Source: Alphaproteobacteria bacterium
GTDB lineage: Bacteria > Pseudomonadota > Alphaproteobacteria > Bin95
DNA length: 32,088 nt
Reading direction: 5' to 3'
Assembly: GCA_022827685.1 (NCBI GenBank)
Contig: JAJEIH010000034.1
Coordinates: 1 to 32,088, forward strand
In this document: positions 1-8,178 of the stretch, piece by piece
Numbering within the stretch: position 1 is the first letter of the stretch
How the letters are laid out: each line of letters begins with the position of its first letter
Program-made: the position numbers and the translations under genes
The notes under the pieces: model-generated
Told to the model about the DNA's origin: nothing
The model's database searches: none
The model's input: the letters and a program-made list of their open reading frames with translations, nothing else

Positions 1-267
1 GAGGACGGGATCGACGACGACCGGGCCGACGGCGCCGAACACGACTGGCTCTACCAGCGCCGCAACGGCTACGGCGACATCTACGACCCCTGGGCGCCCG
101 ACGAGGTCGGGGAGCGCAGGCAGAGCCGCCTCGAACGGGAAGAGCGGGGCGAAGACGACGACTGGAGCGGACCGGCGACGGGAACGAGGAAGAAAAAGAA
201 AAAGAAAAAGAAGAAGAGGACCGGGCCGGAGGACGCCGGCTTCGCCCCCGACCATGACAAAACATGA
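1..267 (+). CDS. 3' end of an unidentified gene with a charged, lysine-rich tail (partial)
   Basis: Frame 1 is open from the window edge to a TGA at 265-267 and gives 88 residues. I do not recognise the family. The visible part is very hydrophilic: an acidic stretch at the start, a short aromatic patch (DWLYQRRNGYGDIYDPW) near residues 15-31, an Arg/Glu-rich segment, then about nine consecutive lysines near residues 64-73 encoded by alternating AAG and AAA codons. Such a tail looks disordered and could bind nucleic acid or a membrane surface, but that is inference. The reading is favoured because codon use is GC-rich until the lysine run and no other frame gives plausible protein. The gene runs toward mgdD, which is on the opposite strand and ends at 420. 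Confidence 0.5.
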   Translation, partial: EDGIDDDRADGAEHDWLYQRRNGYGDIYDPWAPDEVGERRQSRLEREERGEDDDWSGPATGTRKKKKKKKKKRTGPEDAGFAPDHDKT

Positions 268-279
268 CATTCCATGACA
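253..279. repeat. Three direct copies of CATGACA at 10-bp spacing
   Basis: CATGACA occurs at 253-259, 263-269 and 273-279, exactly 10 bp apart. The first copies encode the last residues of the partial upstream gene. The spacing equals that of the ATTGGTTC-type repeats elsewhere in the window, but the unit is different and no gene clearly starts next to it. Confidence 0.5.
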
Positions 280-419
280 CGGCGCGAGGGGCTCCCCGGT
301 TCGGACAGTCGGGCCGGGAAGAAAGCCCTCTCCCCCGGGGAAAGGGTTGGGTGACAACCGGCGCTCTGCCGACGGGGCCGTTTCAACCCGAACGGGGCGT
401 GCTCCAAGGCGCGGGATTG

Positions 420-995
420 CTATTCCGATACATTCGCGAGCGACAGTTCCACCGCATGCAGGAAAGAGCGCGCGGAAGAGCGCGGGGTCATCAGCAGGAA
501 ACTGTCCGCTCCGTCGCGCAGAATGATGACCGCAAGATGCTCCATGACGGTGCGCGCCACCCTGCCTTGCGGGAAGGCGGCGTCGTCGAGGTCGAGCATG
601 CAGATGCGCTCCAGCGCCGCGCGCACGCCCCTGCCCTCGATGCGCAGCATGGCCCAGCTGTCGGACTGGTCGGTGACATAGGCGGCCGGGCCGAGCGCCG
701 AGGACACGGCTTCGGCCGCGCGGTCGGGATCGGGCGCCTCGAACAGGATGAACATCTGGTCCGGCTGCATGCCGAGGATGCGCGCCCCGAGGCGGTCGCC
801 CGGAACCGACTCGCCGGTCGATGGACGGGAGGCGCCGAAGCCCTCGGCCAGCGCCGCCGCGAAGGCGTCGCCGCCGCCGTTCGGCACGGCTGCGGACACC
901 AGCGACAGGCCGGCCGCCTCGACCAGCGTGACGCCGCCGAAAGTTCCGGCATAGCCGTCGAGCGGCGTGCGGGCCGTCAGCGCAACTTCAGCCAC
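420..995 (-). CDS. mgdD: N-methylglutamate dehydrogenase gamma subunit (sarcosine oxidase gamma family)
   Basis: A 191-residue protein of the SoxG (sarcosine oxidase gamma) family, whose fold resembles the aminomethyltransferase T-protein. In this cluster it should be the fourth subunit of N-methylglutamate dehydrogenase, which oxidatively demethylates N-methylglutamate to glutamate and passes the C1 unit to tetrahydrofolate. Typical SoxG features are the opening (LTARTPLDGYAG) and the central segment from about residue 105 (YVTDQSDSWAMLRIEG). The GTG start at 993-995 overlaps the end of the alpha-subunit gene by 8 bp (GTGGCTGA), which indicates translational coupling. It is the last gene of a four-gene operon in the order beta, delta, alpha, gamma. 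True sarcosine oxidase is the alternative; linkage to gmaS and mgsABC favours the Mgd assignment. Confidence 0.85.
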   Translation of the reverse strand: MAEVALTARTPLDGYAGTFGGVTLVEAAGLSLVSAAVPNGGGDAFAAALAEGFGASRPSTGESVPGDRLGARILGMQPDQMFILFEAPDPDRAAEAVSSALGPAAYVTDQSDSWAMLRIEGRGVRAALERICMLDLDDAAFPQGRVARTVMEHLAVIILRDGADSFLLMTPRSSARSFLHAVELSLANVSE

Positions 996-3936
996 GGAGC
1001 CTCTCCCCGTCCGGATCGAGGAAATGCGCCGAAACGATCTCGACCGCCACGTCCCTGCCGCGCACCCCGTCCCAGGCGCGCACCGTTTCGCCGATCCGCG
1101 CGTGGCCGTTGCGGATGAAGCCGAGGCCGATCGAATGACCCAGTTCCGGCGACCACGCGACGGACGTCATCCAGCCCTCGTCGTTTTCGGTCACGGCCTC
1201 TCGGCCCGGCGCCAGGAAATGCGCGCCGGCGGCCAGTGGTTCCGACCGGTCGACCGGCCGGAACCCCATCATCTCCAGCCCGCCCTCGCGGTTCATCTCC
1301 GGCCGTTCGGACAGGATATTGCCGATGCAGTCCTTCTTCTTCGACACCATGCGCTGCATGCCGAGCATGCGCGCCGTGGTCTGGCCGTTCAGCTCGTTGG
1401 CCGCCGCGTGCCCCTTCTCGATCCGCATGACGCCCAGCGCCTCAGTGCCGTAGGCGACCGCCCCGAACTCCCCGCCCGCCGCCATCAGCGCTTCCATCAG
1501 GGCTTCGCCGTAGCGCGCCGGCACGGCGATCTCGTAGGCCAGCTCTCCGGAGAAGGAGATGCGGAACAGCCGGGCCGGCGTACCGCCGCACACGCCGACC
1601 TCGCCGCAGGCCATGAAGGGGAAGGCCTCATTGGAGATGTCGTGCTCCGGATCGACGACCTTCCGCAGCAGCGCGCGCGAATTGGGCCCGGCGACGGCGA
1701 ACTGCGCCCACTGTTCGGTCACCGAGATCAGATGGACGTCCAGCCCCGGCCACAGGCACTGGCGGGCGAACTCCATGTTGCGAAACACCAGCACGGCGTT
1801 CACCGTCGTTGTCGTCATGACGAAATGGTTCTCGCCGAGCCGGGCCGTGGTGCCGTCGTCATAGGCGATGCCGTCCTCGCGCAGCATCAGGCCGTAGCGA
1901 ACCTTGCCGACCGCCAGCGTCGCGAAGCCGTTGGCGTAGATCCTGTTGAGGAACTCGCCCGCGTCGCGCCCCTGGATGTCGATCTTGCCGAGCGTCGTGA
2001 CATCGCAGATGCCGACCGAGCCGCGGGTCTGCTGCACCTCCCGGTCCACCGACTGCCGCCAGCGGGTCTCGCCCGGCCGCGGGAACCACTGGGCGCGCAG
2101 CCACAAGCCGGCTTCGACGAAGACCGCGCCCCGCGCTTCCGCCCAGTCGTGGCTCGGCGTCAGGCGGGTCGGCCGGAACTCCCTGCCGCGCGACCGGCCG
2201 GCGAAGGCGGCGACGGGCACGGGCGTGTAGGGCGGCCGGAACATCGTCGTGCCGGTTTCGGCGATGCTGTTTCCGGTCTGCCCGGCCATGATGGCGAGCG
2301 CCGCGACATTGGCCGTCTTACCCTGGTCGGTCGCCATGCCGAGGGTGGTGTAGCGCTTCAAATGCTCGACCGAGCGGAAGCCCTCGCTGTGCGCCTGCAC
2401 GACGTCCTTCACCGTCACGTCGTTCTGCAGGTCGAGCCACGCCCGGCCGCGACTCTCCGCGACATGCCAGAAGGGCGAGACTTCGACCGACTCGTCGCTG
2501 GCGCCCGGCGGTTCTCCCGCGGCGGCGGAAAGACCGAGCCCGTCAAGCGCCTCGACCGCTGCGCCATGCCCCTCGGCGAGCGCGGCCGCGGTGGTGAAGG
2601 AGCCGCCCGCCGCGCCGGCGACGCTCATCCCGCCGGGGAGCCCGTCGCCGGGCACGAAGGCAGCGATCCCGTCGCGCCAGACCGGCCTGCCGCCGTGATG
2701 GCAGGTCAGGTGGACATTGGGGCTCCAGCCGCCGGAAACCGCAAGGCAGTCCAGCGCCAGCCTTTCCCCCGTCGCCAGCGTCACCCCCCTCAGGCCGTGG
2801 CGCCCCCGTGTCGCCGTCACGCGCCCGCCCATCACGATCCGGGCGCCCGGCACCTCGGCCACCGGCTCCTGGTCCCGCGCATCGATGACTGCGGCGACCG
2901 GCACACCCTTCCGGGCGAGATCGGCGGCGGTGCGCCAGCCGTCGTCATTGTTGGTGAACAGGCCGACATGCCGGCCGGCGCCGACGGCGAACCGGTTGGC
3001 GTAGGCGCGCACCGCGCCTGCCAGCATGATCCCGGGCCGGTCGTTGCCGCCGAAAGCGATCGGCCGTTCGGTGGCGCCGGCGGCGAGGACGGCCCGCTTG
3101 CTGTAGATCCGCCACAGGATCTGGCGCGGCTTGCCGCCGCTCCCGGCGAGATGGTCGGTCCGGCGCTCCAGCGCGCCGTAGATGCCATGGTCCCAGGCGC
3201 CGGTGACCGTCGTCCGCAGGAGGAGACGGACCCGGTCCATCGACGCCAGTTCGCCCACGGCCTCGGCGCACCAGTCTGCGCCGGACCGACCGTTTACCTC
3301 ATGGGTCTCGGCGTTGAGCCGCCCGCCCATGACGAAATCCTCATCGGCCAGAATGACCCGCGCGCCGCTGCGCCCGGCCGCCAGCGCGGCGGCAAGCCCG
3401 GCGGGCCCGGCGCCGATGACCAGCAGGTCGCAATGCAGGAACCCCTTGTCGTAGCAGTCCGGATCGGCCTCGCCCGACAGGCGGCCCAGCCCGGCCGAGG
3501 CCCGGATGGCCGGCTCATAGACCCGCTCCCAGAACGACTTCGGCCACATGAAGGTCTTGTAGTAGAAGCCGGCGGAGAGAAAGGGCGCGATCAGGTCGTT
3601 GACCGCCAGCAGGTCGCGGCGCAGCGAGCCGCGATGGTTCTGGCTGGACGCTTCCAGCCCGTCGAACAATTCGGCGACGGTGGCCCGCGTGTTCGGCTCG
3701 CGGAGCGCGCCGCTGCGCAATTCGACCAGCGCGTTGGGCTCTTCCGATCCGGCAGTGAATATGCCCCGGGGCCGGTGGTATTTGAAGCTCCGGCCGACCA
3801 GCCGGACCCCGTTGGCGAGCAGGGCCGAGGCCAGGGTGTCGCCCGGATGGCCCGTCAGCGGCCGGCCGTCGAAGCGGAAAGCGAGGGCGCGGGCGCGGTC
3901 GATCAGGCCGCCGTCCAGCCGGAACGGGCCGTTCAC
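988..3936 (-). CDS. mgdC: N-methylglutamate dehydrogenase alpha subunit (SoxA-like)
   Basis: A 982-residue protein matching the sarcosine oxidase alpha family in length and order of parts. An N-terminal ferredoxin-like region is followed by an FAD/NAD-binding domain with a GAGPAG dinucleotide motif at residues 175-180, a linker that includes the conserved segment near HLKRYTTLGMATDQGKT, and a C-terminal aminomethyltransferase (GcvT-like) domain that would accept the methylene group on tetrahydrofolate. It would be the large subunit of the N-methylglutamate-oxidising complex in the cytoplasm. The start is GTG at 3934-3936, overlapping the delta-subunit stop by 4 bp (GTGA). The family cannot separate sarcosine from N-methylglutamate as substrate; the assignment rests on linkage with gmaS, mgsABC and tmm/tdm. 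Confidence 0.88.
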   Translation of the reverse strand: MNGPFRLDGGLIDRARALAFRFDGRPLTGHPGDTLASALLANGVRLVGRSFKYHRPRGIFTAGSEEPNALVELRSGALREPNTRATVAELFDGLEASSQNHRGSLRRDLLAVNDLIAPFLSAGFYYKTFMWPKSFWERVYEPAIRASAGLGRLSGEADPDCYDKGFLHCDLLVIGAGPAGLAAALAAGRSGARVILADEDFVMGGRLNAETHEVNGRSGADWCAEAVGELASMDRVRLLLRTTVTGAWDHGIYGALERRTDHLAGSGGKPRQILWRIYSKRAVLAAGATERPIAFGGNDRPGIMLAGAVRAYANRFAVGAGRHVGLFTNNDDGWRTAADLARKGVPVAAVIDARDQEPVAEVPGARIVMGGRVTATRGRHGLRGVTLATGERLALDCLAVSGGWSPNVHLTCHHGGRPVWRDGIAAFVPGDGLPGGMSVAGAAGGSFTTAAALAEGHGAAVEALDGLGLSAAAGEPPGASDESVEVSPFWHVAESRGRAWLDLQNDVTVKDVVQAHSEGFRSVEHLKRYTTLGMATDQGKTANVAALAIMAGQTGNSIAETGTTMFRPPYTPVPVAAFAGRSRGREFRPTRLTPSHDWAEARGAVFVEAGLWLRAQWFPRPGETRWRQSVDREVQQTRGSVGICDVTTLGKIDIQGRDAGEFLNRIYANGFATLAVGKVRYGLMLREDGIAYDDGTTARLGENHFVMTTTTVNAVLVFRNMEFARQCLWPGLDVHLISVTEQWAQFAVAGPNSRALLRKVVDPEHDISNEAFPFMACGEVGVCGGTPARLFRISFSGELAYEIAVPARYGEALMEALMAAGGEFGAVAYGTEALGVMRIEKGHAAANELNGQTTARMLGMQRMVSKKKDCIGNILSERPEMNREGGLEMMGFRPVDRSEPLAAGAHFLAPGREAVTENDEGWMTSVAWSPELGHSIGLGFIRNGHARIGETVRAWDGVRGRDVAVEIVSAHFLDPDGERLRG

Positions 3937-4220
3937 CGGTCCCGCCCCCGCGCAACGGCGACATCCCGCGCCAGTTCGACCCTGAGTATCTCGTGGGTCA
4001 GGGTATCGCGGGTCACGACCAGCCAGGAGCGGTCGCCCTGTTCGTGGAACCAGAGCTCCCGGTGCTCGCCGGCCGGATTGTTTCGGAGATGCAGGTATTC
4101 GTGGAACCGGCGCGCGGCGTCTCCGGCCTGCCGGTCGGGCCGGTCGATCAGGCCGGCATCGCCGAGCACGACGAACTCCTGCGCGTCGCGCGGTCCGAGG
4201 AGCGGGTGGTCGATCAGCAT
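3933..4220 (-). CDS. mgdB: N-methylglutamate dehydrogenase delta subunit (SoxD-like, zinc cysteines absent)
   Basis: A 95-residue protein between the beta and alpha genes. Its start (MLIDHPLLGPRDAQEF) aligns with the SoxD start, where classical sarcosine oxidases carry a zinc-binding Cys-Pro-X-X-Cys motif. Here those positions are His, Pro, Leu, Leu, and the protein has no cysteine at all. The centre (RDNPAGEHRELW-like, here RNNPAGEHRELWFHEQGDR) matches the conserved SoxD block. I chose the ATG at 4218-4220 because it lies 13 bp after the beta-subunit stop and gives the family's usual length. The loss of the zinc site suggests a specialised Mgd-type delta subunit rather than a sarcosine oxidase delta subunit. 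Confidence 0.85.
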   Translation of the reverse strand: MLIDHPLLGPRDAQEFVVLGDAGLIDRPDRQAGDAARRFHEYLHLRNNPAGEHRELWFHEQGDRSWLVVTRDTLTHEILRVELARDVAVARGRDR

Positions 4221-4233
4221 GCCTTGCGCGCCC

Positions 4234-5484
4234 CTAATGCAGGTTCGGCTGGGCGCCGGCGCCCTTTTCGTCGATCGGGGCGCCGCGCTCGAAGCGGTCC
4301 AGACGCATCCCTGTTGCGACCGGATGGGGCGCGCCGGTCGCAATCAGGTGGGCGTAGCAGTAGCCGCTCGCCGGGGTCGCCTTGAAGCCGCCATAGTTCC
4401 AGCCGCCGTTGAAATAGAGCCCCTCGACCGGCGTCCTGTCGATGAAGGGCGAGCCGTCCATCGACATGTCCACCAGGCCGCCCCAGATGCGCAGCACGCG
4501 CGCCCGGCCGATCATCGGCATCACCGCCATGCCGCCCTCGCACACATCTTCCAGGGTCGGCAGATTGCCCCGCTGGGCATAGGTGTTGTAGCCATCGATA
4601 TCGCCGCCGAAGACCAGCCCGCCCTTGTCCGACTGGCTGACGTAGAAATGTCCGGCGCCGAAGGTTATGACGCCCGGAATGGCCGGTTTCAGCCCCTCGG
4701 TGACGAAGGCCTGCAGGACATGGCTTTCGATCGGCAGGCGCAGGCCGGCATGACCCATCACCCGGCCGGAGGAGCCGGCGACGCAGACGGCGACCCGGTT
4801 CGCCCGGATGGCGCCGCAGCTCGTCTCGACGCCGCGGCAGACGCCGTTGGCGATATCGAAGCCGGTGACTTCGCAATTCTGGATCAGATCGACGCCGCGC
4901 CGGTCGGCGCCGCGGGCATAGCCCCAGGCCACCGCATCGTGGCGCACCGTGCCGCCGCGCGGCTGCCACAGGCCGCCCATGATCGGGAAGCGCTCATTGT
5001 CGAAGTCCAGGAAAGGGCACTTCTCCCGCAGCGCGTCCCGCCCCAGCAGCACCGCGTCCGCCCCGGACAGGATCATGGCGTTGCCGCGCCGGGCGGCGGC
5101 GTCGCGCTGGGCGTCGCTGTGGTACAGGTTGATGATCCCGCGCTGCGAGACCATGGCGTTGTAGTTGAGTTCCTGCTCCAGCCCTTCCCACAGCCTCATC
5201 GACAGCTCGTAGAAGGGCTGGTTGCCGGGCAGCAGATAGTTGGAACGGACGATCGTCGTGTTGCGGCCGACATTGCCGGAGCCGAGCCAGCCCTTTTCCA
5301 GCACGGCGACATCGGTGAGGCCGTGCACCGCCGCCAGATAGTAGGCGGTGGCAAGCCCGTGCCCGCCGCCGCCCACTATGACGATGTCATAATGCGGCTT
5401 CGGGTCGGGCTCGCGCCAGACCGGTTTCCAGCCCCGGTTGCCGGTCAGGCCCTGCCTGAGAATCTGCAATACGGAATAGCGCAT
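4234..5484 (-). CDS. mgdA: N-methylglutamate dehydrogenase beta subunit (SoxB-like flavoprotein)
   Basis: A 416-residue FAD-dependent amine oxidase of the sarcosine oxidase beta family, the subunit expected to hold the amine-oxidising site. The N-terminal nucleotide-binding motif GGGGHG lies at residues 38-43. His182, in the block RGGTVRHDAVAWGYAR, sits where SoxB proteins attach FMN covalently. The length matches the family. The frame stays open far upstream on the minus strand, but homology begins at the ATG at 5482-5484, which is preceded by a GGGGAAG ribosome-binding site. It is the first gene of mgdABCD and diverges from the GlxA-type regulator across 87 bp. Product and substrate (N-methylglutamate rather than sarcosine) are inferred from the neighbouring methylamine genes. 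Confidence 0.9.
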   Translation of the reverse strand: MRYSVLQILRQGLTGNRGWKPVWREPDPKPHYDIVIVGGGGHGLATAYYLAAVHGLTDVAVLEKGWLGSGNVGRNTTIVRSNYLLPGNQPFYELSMRLWEGLEQELNYNAMVSQRGIINLYHSDAQRDAAARRGNAMILSGADAVLLGRDALREKCPFLDFDNERFPIMGGLWQPRGGTVRHDAVAWGYARGADRRGVDLIQNCEVTGFDIANGVCRGVETSCGAIRANRVAVCVAGSSGRVMGHAGLRLPIESHVLQAFVTEGLKPAIPGVITFGAGHFYVSQSDKGGLVFGGDIDGYNTYAQRGNLPTLEDVCEGGMAVMPMIGRARVLRIWGGLVDMSMDGSPFIDRTPVEGLYFNGGWNYGGFKATPASGYCYAHLIATGAPHPVATGMRLDRFERGAPIDEKGAGAQPNLH

Positions 5485-5571
5485 TGCTTCCCCGCTCGAA
5501 CGCTCCCCTTGTTGCGCCGAAAGGCGCCCGGGCGCTTTCCTGCAAAGGACCAATTCTTTAGTTTTCCGGAC

Positions 5572-6582
5572 ATGCCTGATACAGCCCCCGCCAAACGCCG
5601 CATCGCCTTCGTTCTGGTGGAGGACTTCGCGCTGATGTCCTTCGCGGCGGTAACCGAACCGCTGCGCGCGGCCAATCTGCTTGCCGGCGAAGAGATTTAC
5701 GAGGTCTTCCATTTCGCCGCCGGGCCCGGGACGCCGGGCATGGCGAACAGCTCGTCCGCGGCCTCGGTCGCGGTCGCCGGACTCGGGGACGCGGCCGGCG
5801 TGTACGACCTGGCGTTCGTCGTCGCCGGCGGCGACCCGGTCGGGTTTGACGACAACCGCGTGTTTCAATGGCTGCGGCGCCAGGCCCGGCATGGCTGCGT
5901 GCTGGGCGGGGTCTCGGGCGGGCCGGCGGTTCTCGTGAATGCCGGCGTCATGGAAAACCGGCGGATGACGCTTCACTGGGAACATGCCGCCGCGCTGGCG
6001 GAGCGCCACCCCGGACTTCTCCTGGAGCGCACGCTCTATGTCGTGGACCGCGACCGCATCACCTGCGCCGGCGGGACCGCGCCGCTGGACATGATGCACG
6101 CCCTGATCGCCGAGCATCACGGCGCGGACTTTGCACGGAAGGTCAGCGACTGGTTCATGCATACCGATGTGCGTCCTGCCGGCGGCCCGCAGCGCGCCGG
6201 CCTCGCGGAGCGCTACGGCACCAGCCGGCACGCCGTGCTCGCCGCTATAGAGGCCATGGAGAACCACATCGCCGATCCGCTGCCGCTTGCCGATCTCGCC
6301 CAGCTTGTCGGCGTGAGCGCCCGCCACCTGAACAGGCAATTCAACACCGCGCTCGGCTGCAGCGCCGGGGCGTTCTATCGGAACCTCCGCCTGGAGAAAT
6401 CCCGCGAACTATTGCGCCAGACCGACCTTCCCGTCCTTGAAATTGCGCTTGCCGCCGGCTTTTCCGGCGCCGCCCATTTCGCCGCGGCACACCGGAAGCG
6501 GTTCGGGGAAGCGCCGTCGCGCCATCGCCTCGAAGCGCCCCGCAGGCGCCAATTATTTGCTGCCGGATTGAACCATTTCTGA
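5572..6582 (+). CDS. GlxA-type transcriptional regulator (DJ-1/PfpI-like domain plus AraC HTH)
   Basis: A 336-residue regulator. Residues about 8-170 resemble the DJ-1/PfpI (glutamine-amidotransferase-like) sensor domain of GlxA regulators, including a GCVLGGVSGG segment. Residues about 220-318 form the AraC/XylS DNA-binding region with two helix-turn-helix motifs (LADLAQLVGVSARHLNRQF and, later, LEIALAAGFSGAAHFAAAHR). Relatives in this family control glycine betaine, carnitine, dimethylglycine or sarcosine catabolism in other proteobacteria. It diverges from mgdABCD and lies upstream of amt, so it is a candidate activator of the methylamine genes. The ATG at 5572 was chosen because homology starts there, although the ribosome-binding site is weak. 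AraC proteins commonly bind two adjacent same-direction elements, which would suit the 10-bp repeats in this window. The last codons overlap one such repeat. Confidence 0.88.
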   Translation: MPDTAPAKRRIAFVLVEDFALMSFAAVTEPLRAANLLAGEEIYEVFHFAAGPGTPGMANSSSAASVAVAGLGDAAGVYDLAFVVAGGDPVGFDDNRVFQWLRRQARHGCVLGGVSGGPAVLVNAGVMENRRMTLHWEHAAALAERHPGLLLERTLYVVDRDRITCAGGTAPLDMMHALIAEHHGADFARKVSDWFMHTDVRPAGGPQRAGLAERYGTSRHAVLAAIEAMENHIADPLPLADLAQLVGVSARHLNRQFNTALGCSAGAFYRNLRLEKSRELLRQTDLPVLEIALAAGFSGAAHFAAAHRKRFGEAPSRHRLEAPRRRQLFAAGLNHF

Positions 6583-6587
6583 CCATT
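6570..6587. promoter_or_regulatory. Two phased decamer repeats at the end of the regulator gene
   Basis: GAACCATT at 6570-6577 and TGACCATT at 6580-6587 are 10 bp apart and span the stop codon of the GlxA-type gene. They belong to the ACCA(A/T)T family found ahead of the other methylamine genes and lie about 160-180 bp upstream of amt. Confidence 0.55.
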
Positions 6588-6675
6588 TCGAGTCGAAATA
6601 CCGGCAAACATCATTGAGGTATTCCAAAGAATCCAGATATAATCCATTCATCTGGGCGGTCGTCGGCTCGGGGAA

Positions 6676-6693
6676 ATTGGTTCGAACCGGTCT
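6676..6693. promoter_or_regulatory. Phased decamer repeats upstream of amt
   Basis: ATTGGTTC at 6676-6683 is followed 10 bp later by the weaker copy ACCGGTCT at 6686-6693; the GGT core is kept in both. GGTTCGAACC (6679-6688) is also a perfect 10-bp palindrome. The site lies 56-73 bp before the amt start codon. Confidence 0.55.
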
Positions 6694-6748
6694 TGCCGTC
6701 CGGCCTACGCACGAGACAACCGTTCGAGGATCCCGGGGAGGCAGAGCC

Positions 6749-8101
6749 ATGGAAGGCAATCTTAACGCCCTGACAACGGTATTCACCGAGTTCTATTACT
6801 GGGCGACCATACCGTTGATGTTCTTTATCCATATCGGGTTCTGCATGTACGAAGTCGGCGCGAGCCGGCGGCGCAACCACATGCACACACTGATGAAGAA
6901 CACGATGCTGATCCCGCTGGTGACGATCACGTTCTTCTTCTTCGGCTGGTGGCTTTACTGGGCCATGCCGAACGGGCCGTGGATTACCGGAGGCCTTGAC
7001 GTTGCGGCCGGAGCCGCCAACACGCCCTGGTCGGAGACCATGGGCCCGAACGCCGGCGACCGGATTACCGGCGTGTTCTGGGCGGCCTTCCTGCTGTTCT
7101 CATGGACGGCGGCCTCCATCGTGTCCGGTTCGGTGATCGAGCGGATCAACTCCGGCGCTTTCTGGATTCTCGCAGTCGTCATCGGATCGGTCGCCTGGAT
7201 CATCGACGCGGCCTGGGGCTGGCACTACGGCGGCTGGATGGTCCAGCTGCTGGGCTATCACGACGCCTATGCCTCAGGCGTGATCCACGCGATCGCCGGC
7301 GGGTTCGCGCTCGGCATCCTGGTGGTGCTGGGCCCGCGCCTCGGCAAGTTCGCCGCGGACGGCACGCCGCGGGACATCAACCCGCACAATCCGTGGATGG
7401 TGTGCCTCGGGCTGTTCTTCATCTATGCGGGGTTCTGGGGCTTCTATGTGGCCTGCAACGTACCGATCATCGACCCGCCGACCATTGGCGGAGAGATCAC
7501 GGGCGATACCTGGACGGCGACGACCATCTACCTGACACCGACCACGCTCGGCGCGATCACGGTGAACTTCCTGATGTCGCTCTCGGGCGGTCTGCTGGTC
7601 GGCTATCTGGTTTCCGGAGGCAATGCCTTCTGGACCTATTCAGGCGGCCTGGCGGGCATCATCACAGCATCGGCAGGCAACGATCTCTACCATCCGATCC
7701 ACGCCATGATCATCGGCGGCTTCGGCACCTGGTGCGCCTACAAGCTGCACTTCTGGGTGGAACGGAAGTTCAGGATCGACGATGCCGTCGGCGCCGTGGC
7801 GGTCCACGGTTATGCCGGCTTCATCGGCCTGGTGATCTGCGGCTTCGTGCTTTGGGGCCATCCGAGTTCGCCCTATGAAGGCTACGCCGCGATCAACCCG
7901 CTCGGCCAGTTCGTCGGCGCGATCATCATGTTCTTCGTGCTCGGTTTCCTGCCGGGCTGGGTGGTCGCCAAGATCCTGGCGGCGGTTGGCGTGCTGCGGA
8001 TTCCGAAGCAGGTCGAACTGCTGGGGCTGGACTTCGCGAACAACCGCGACGAGCAGGCGGCGGCTGCCGATGTCCGCGCAACCGAGAAGGCGGCCGTCTG
8101 A
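6749..8101 (+). CDS. Amt-family ammonium/methylammonium transporter
   Basis: A 450-residue, strongly hydrophobic protein with the Amt/Rh fold. Recognisable blocks are the segment ASIVSGSVIERINSGAF (residues 122-138), the pore histidine His180 in GVIHAIAGG, the segment GGLAGIITASAGND (299-312) and the second pore histidine His353 in AVHGYAG. The family moves ammonium across the inner membrane and many members also carry methylammonium, which fits the adjacent gmaS operon. The start at 6749 follows a good GGGGAGG ribosome-binding site; an in-frame ATG at 6614 lacks one. Several normally conserved blocks diverge (for example DAYASGVIH in place of the usual DFAGG-type motif), so it belongs to a divergent Amt branch. 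Phased decamers upstream suggest co-regulation with gmaS and tmm. No GlnK/PII gene is adjacent. Confidence 0.88.
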   Translation: MEGNLNALTTVFTEFYYWATIPLMFFIHIGFCMYEVGASRRRNHMHTLMKNTMLIPLVTITFFFFGWWLYWAMPNGPWITGGLDVAAGAANTPWSETMGPNAGDRITGVFWAAFLLFSWTAASIVSGSVIERINSGAFWILAVVIGSVAWIIDAAWGWHYGGWMVQLLGYHDAYASGVIHAIAGGFALGILVVLGPRLGKFAADGTPRDINPHNPWMVCLGLFFIYAGFWGFYVACNVPIIDPPTIGGEITGDTWTATTIYLTPTTLGAITVNFLMSLSGGLLVGYLVSGGNAFWTYSGGLAGIITASAGNDLYHPIHAMIIGGFGTWCAYKLHFWVERKFRIDDAVGAVAVHGYAGFIGLVICGFVLWGHPSSPYEGYAAINPLGQFVGAIIMFFVLGFLPGWVVAKILAAVGVLRIPKQVELLGLDFANNRDEQAAAADVRATEKAAV

Positions 8102-8126
8102 CGGGCCGGTTCCACTAGCCGCGGCA

Positions 8127-8152
8127 TCCGCCGGCGCCTCGACGCCGGCGGA
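8127..8152 (+). other. GC-rich intercistronic hairpin after amt
   Basis: TCCGCCGGCG (8127-8136) and CGCCGGCGGA (8143-8152) form a perfect 10-bp stem with a 6-base loop. No T-run follows and the next gene has a strong ribosome-binding site, so it more likely stabilises or attenuates the amt transcript than ends it. Confidence 0.6.
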
Positions 8153-8178
8153 CCGGCGGCCGGAAAGGAGAAAGAAGC

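Noticed and set aside
340-400. Possible terminator between the partial gene and mgdD
   Set aside because: Only short imperfect stems (such as CCGTT/AACGG) without a T-run.
420-5484. Annotation as heterotetrameric sarcosine oxidase
   Set aside because: The families are homologous, but linkage with gmaS, mgsABC, tmm and tdm and the lack of zinc cysteines in the delta subunit favour N-methylglutamate dehydrogenase. It is not excluded by sequence alone.
967-6582. A very long open frame on the plus strand through the mgd operon
   Set aside because: It is an antisense shadow caused by high GC. Only its last part (5572-6582) is a real gene; the rest lacks protein-like motifs while the minus strand encodes clear Sox/Mgd subunits.
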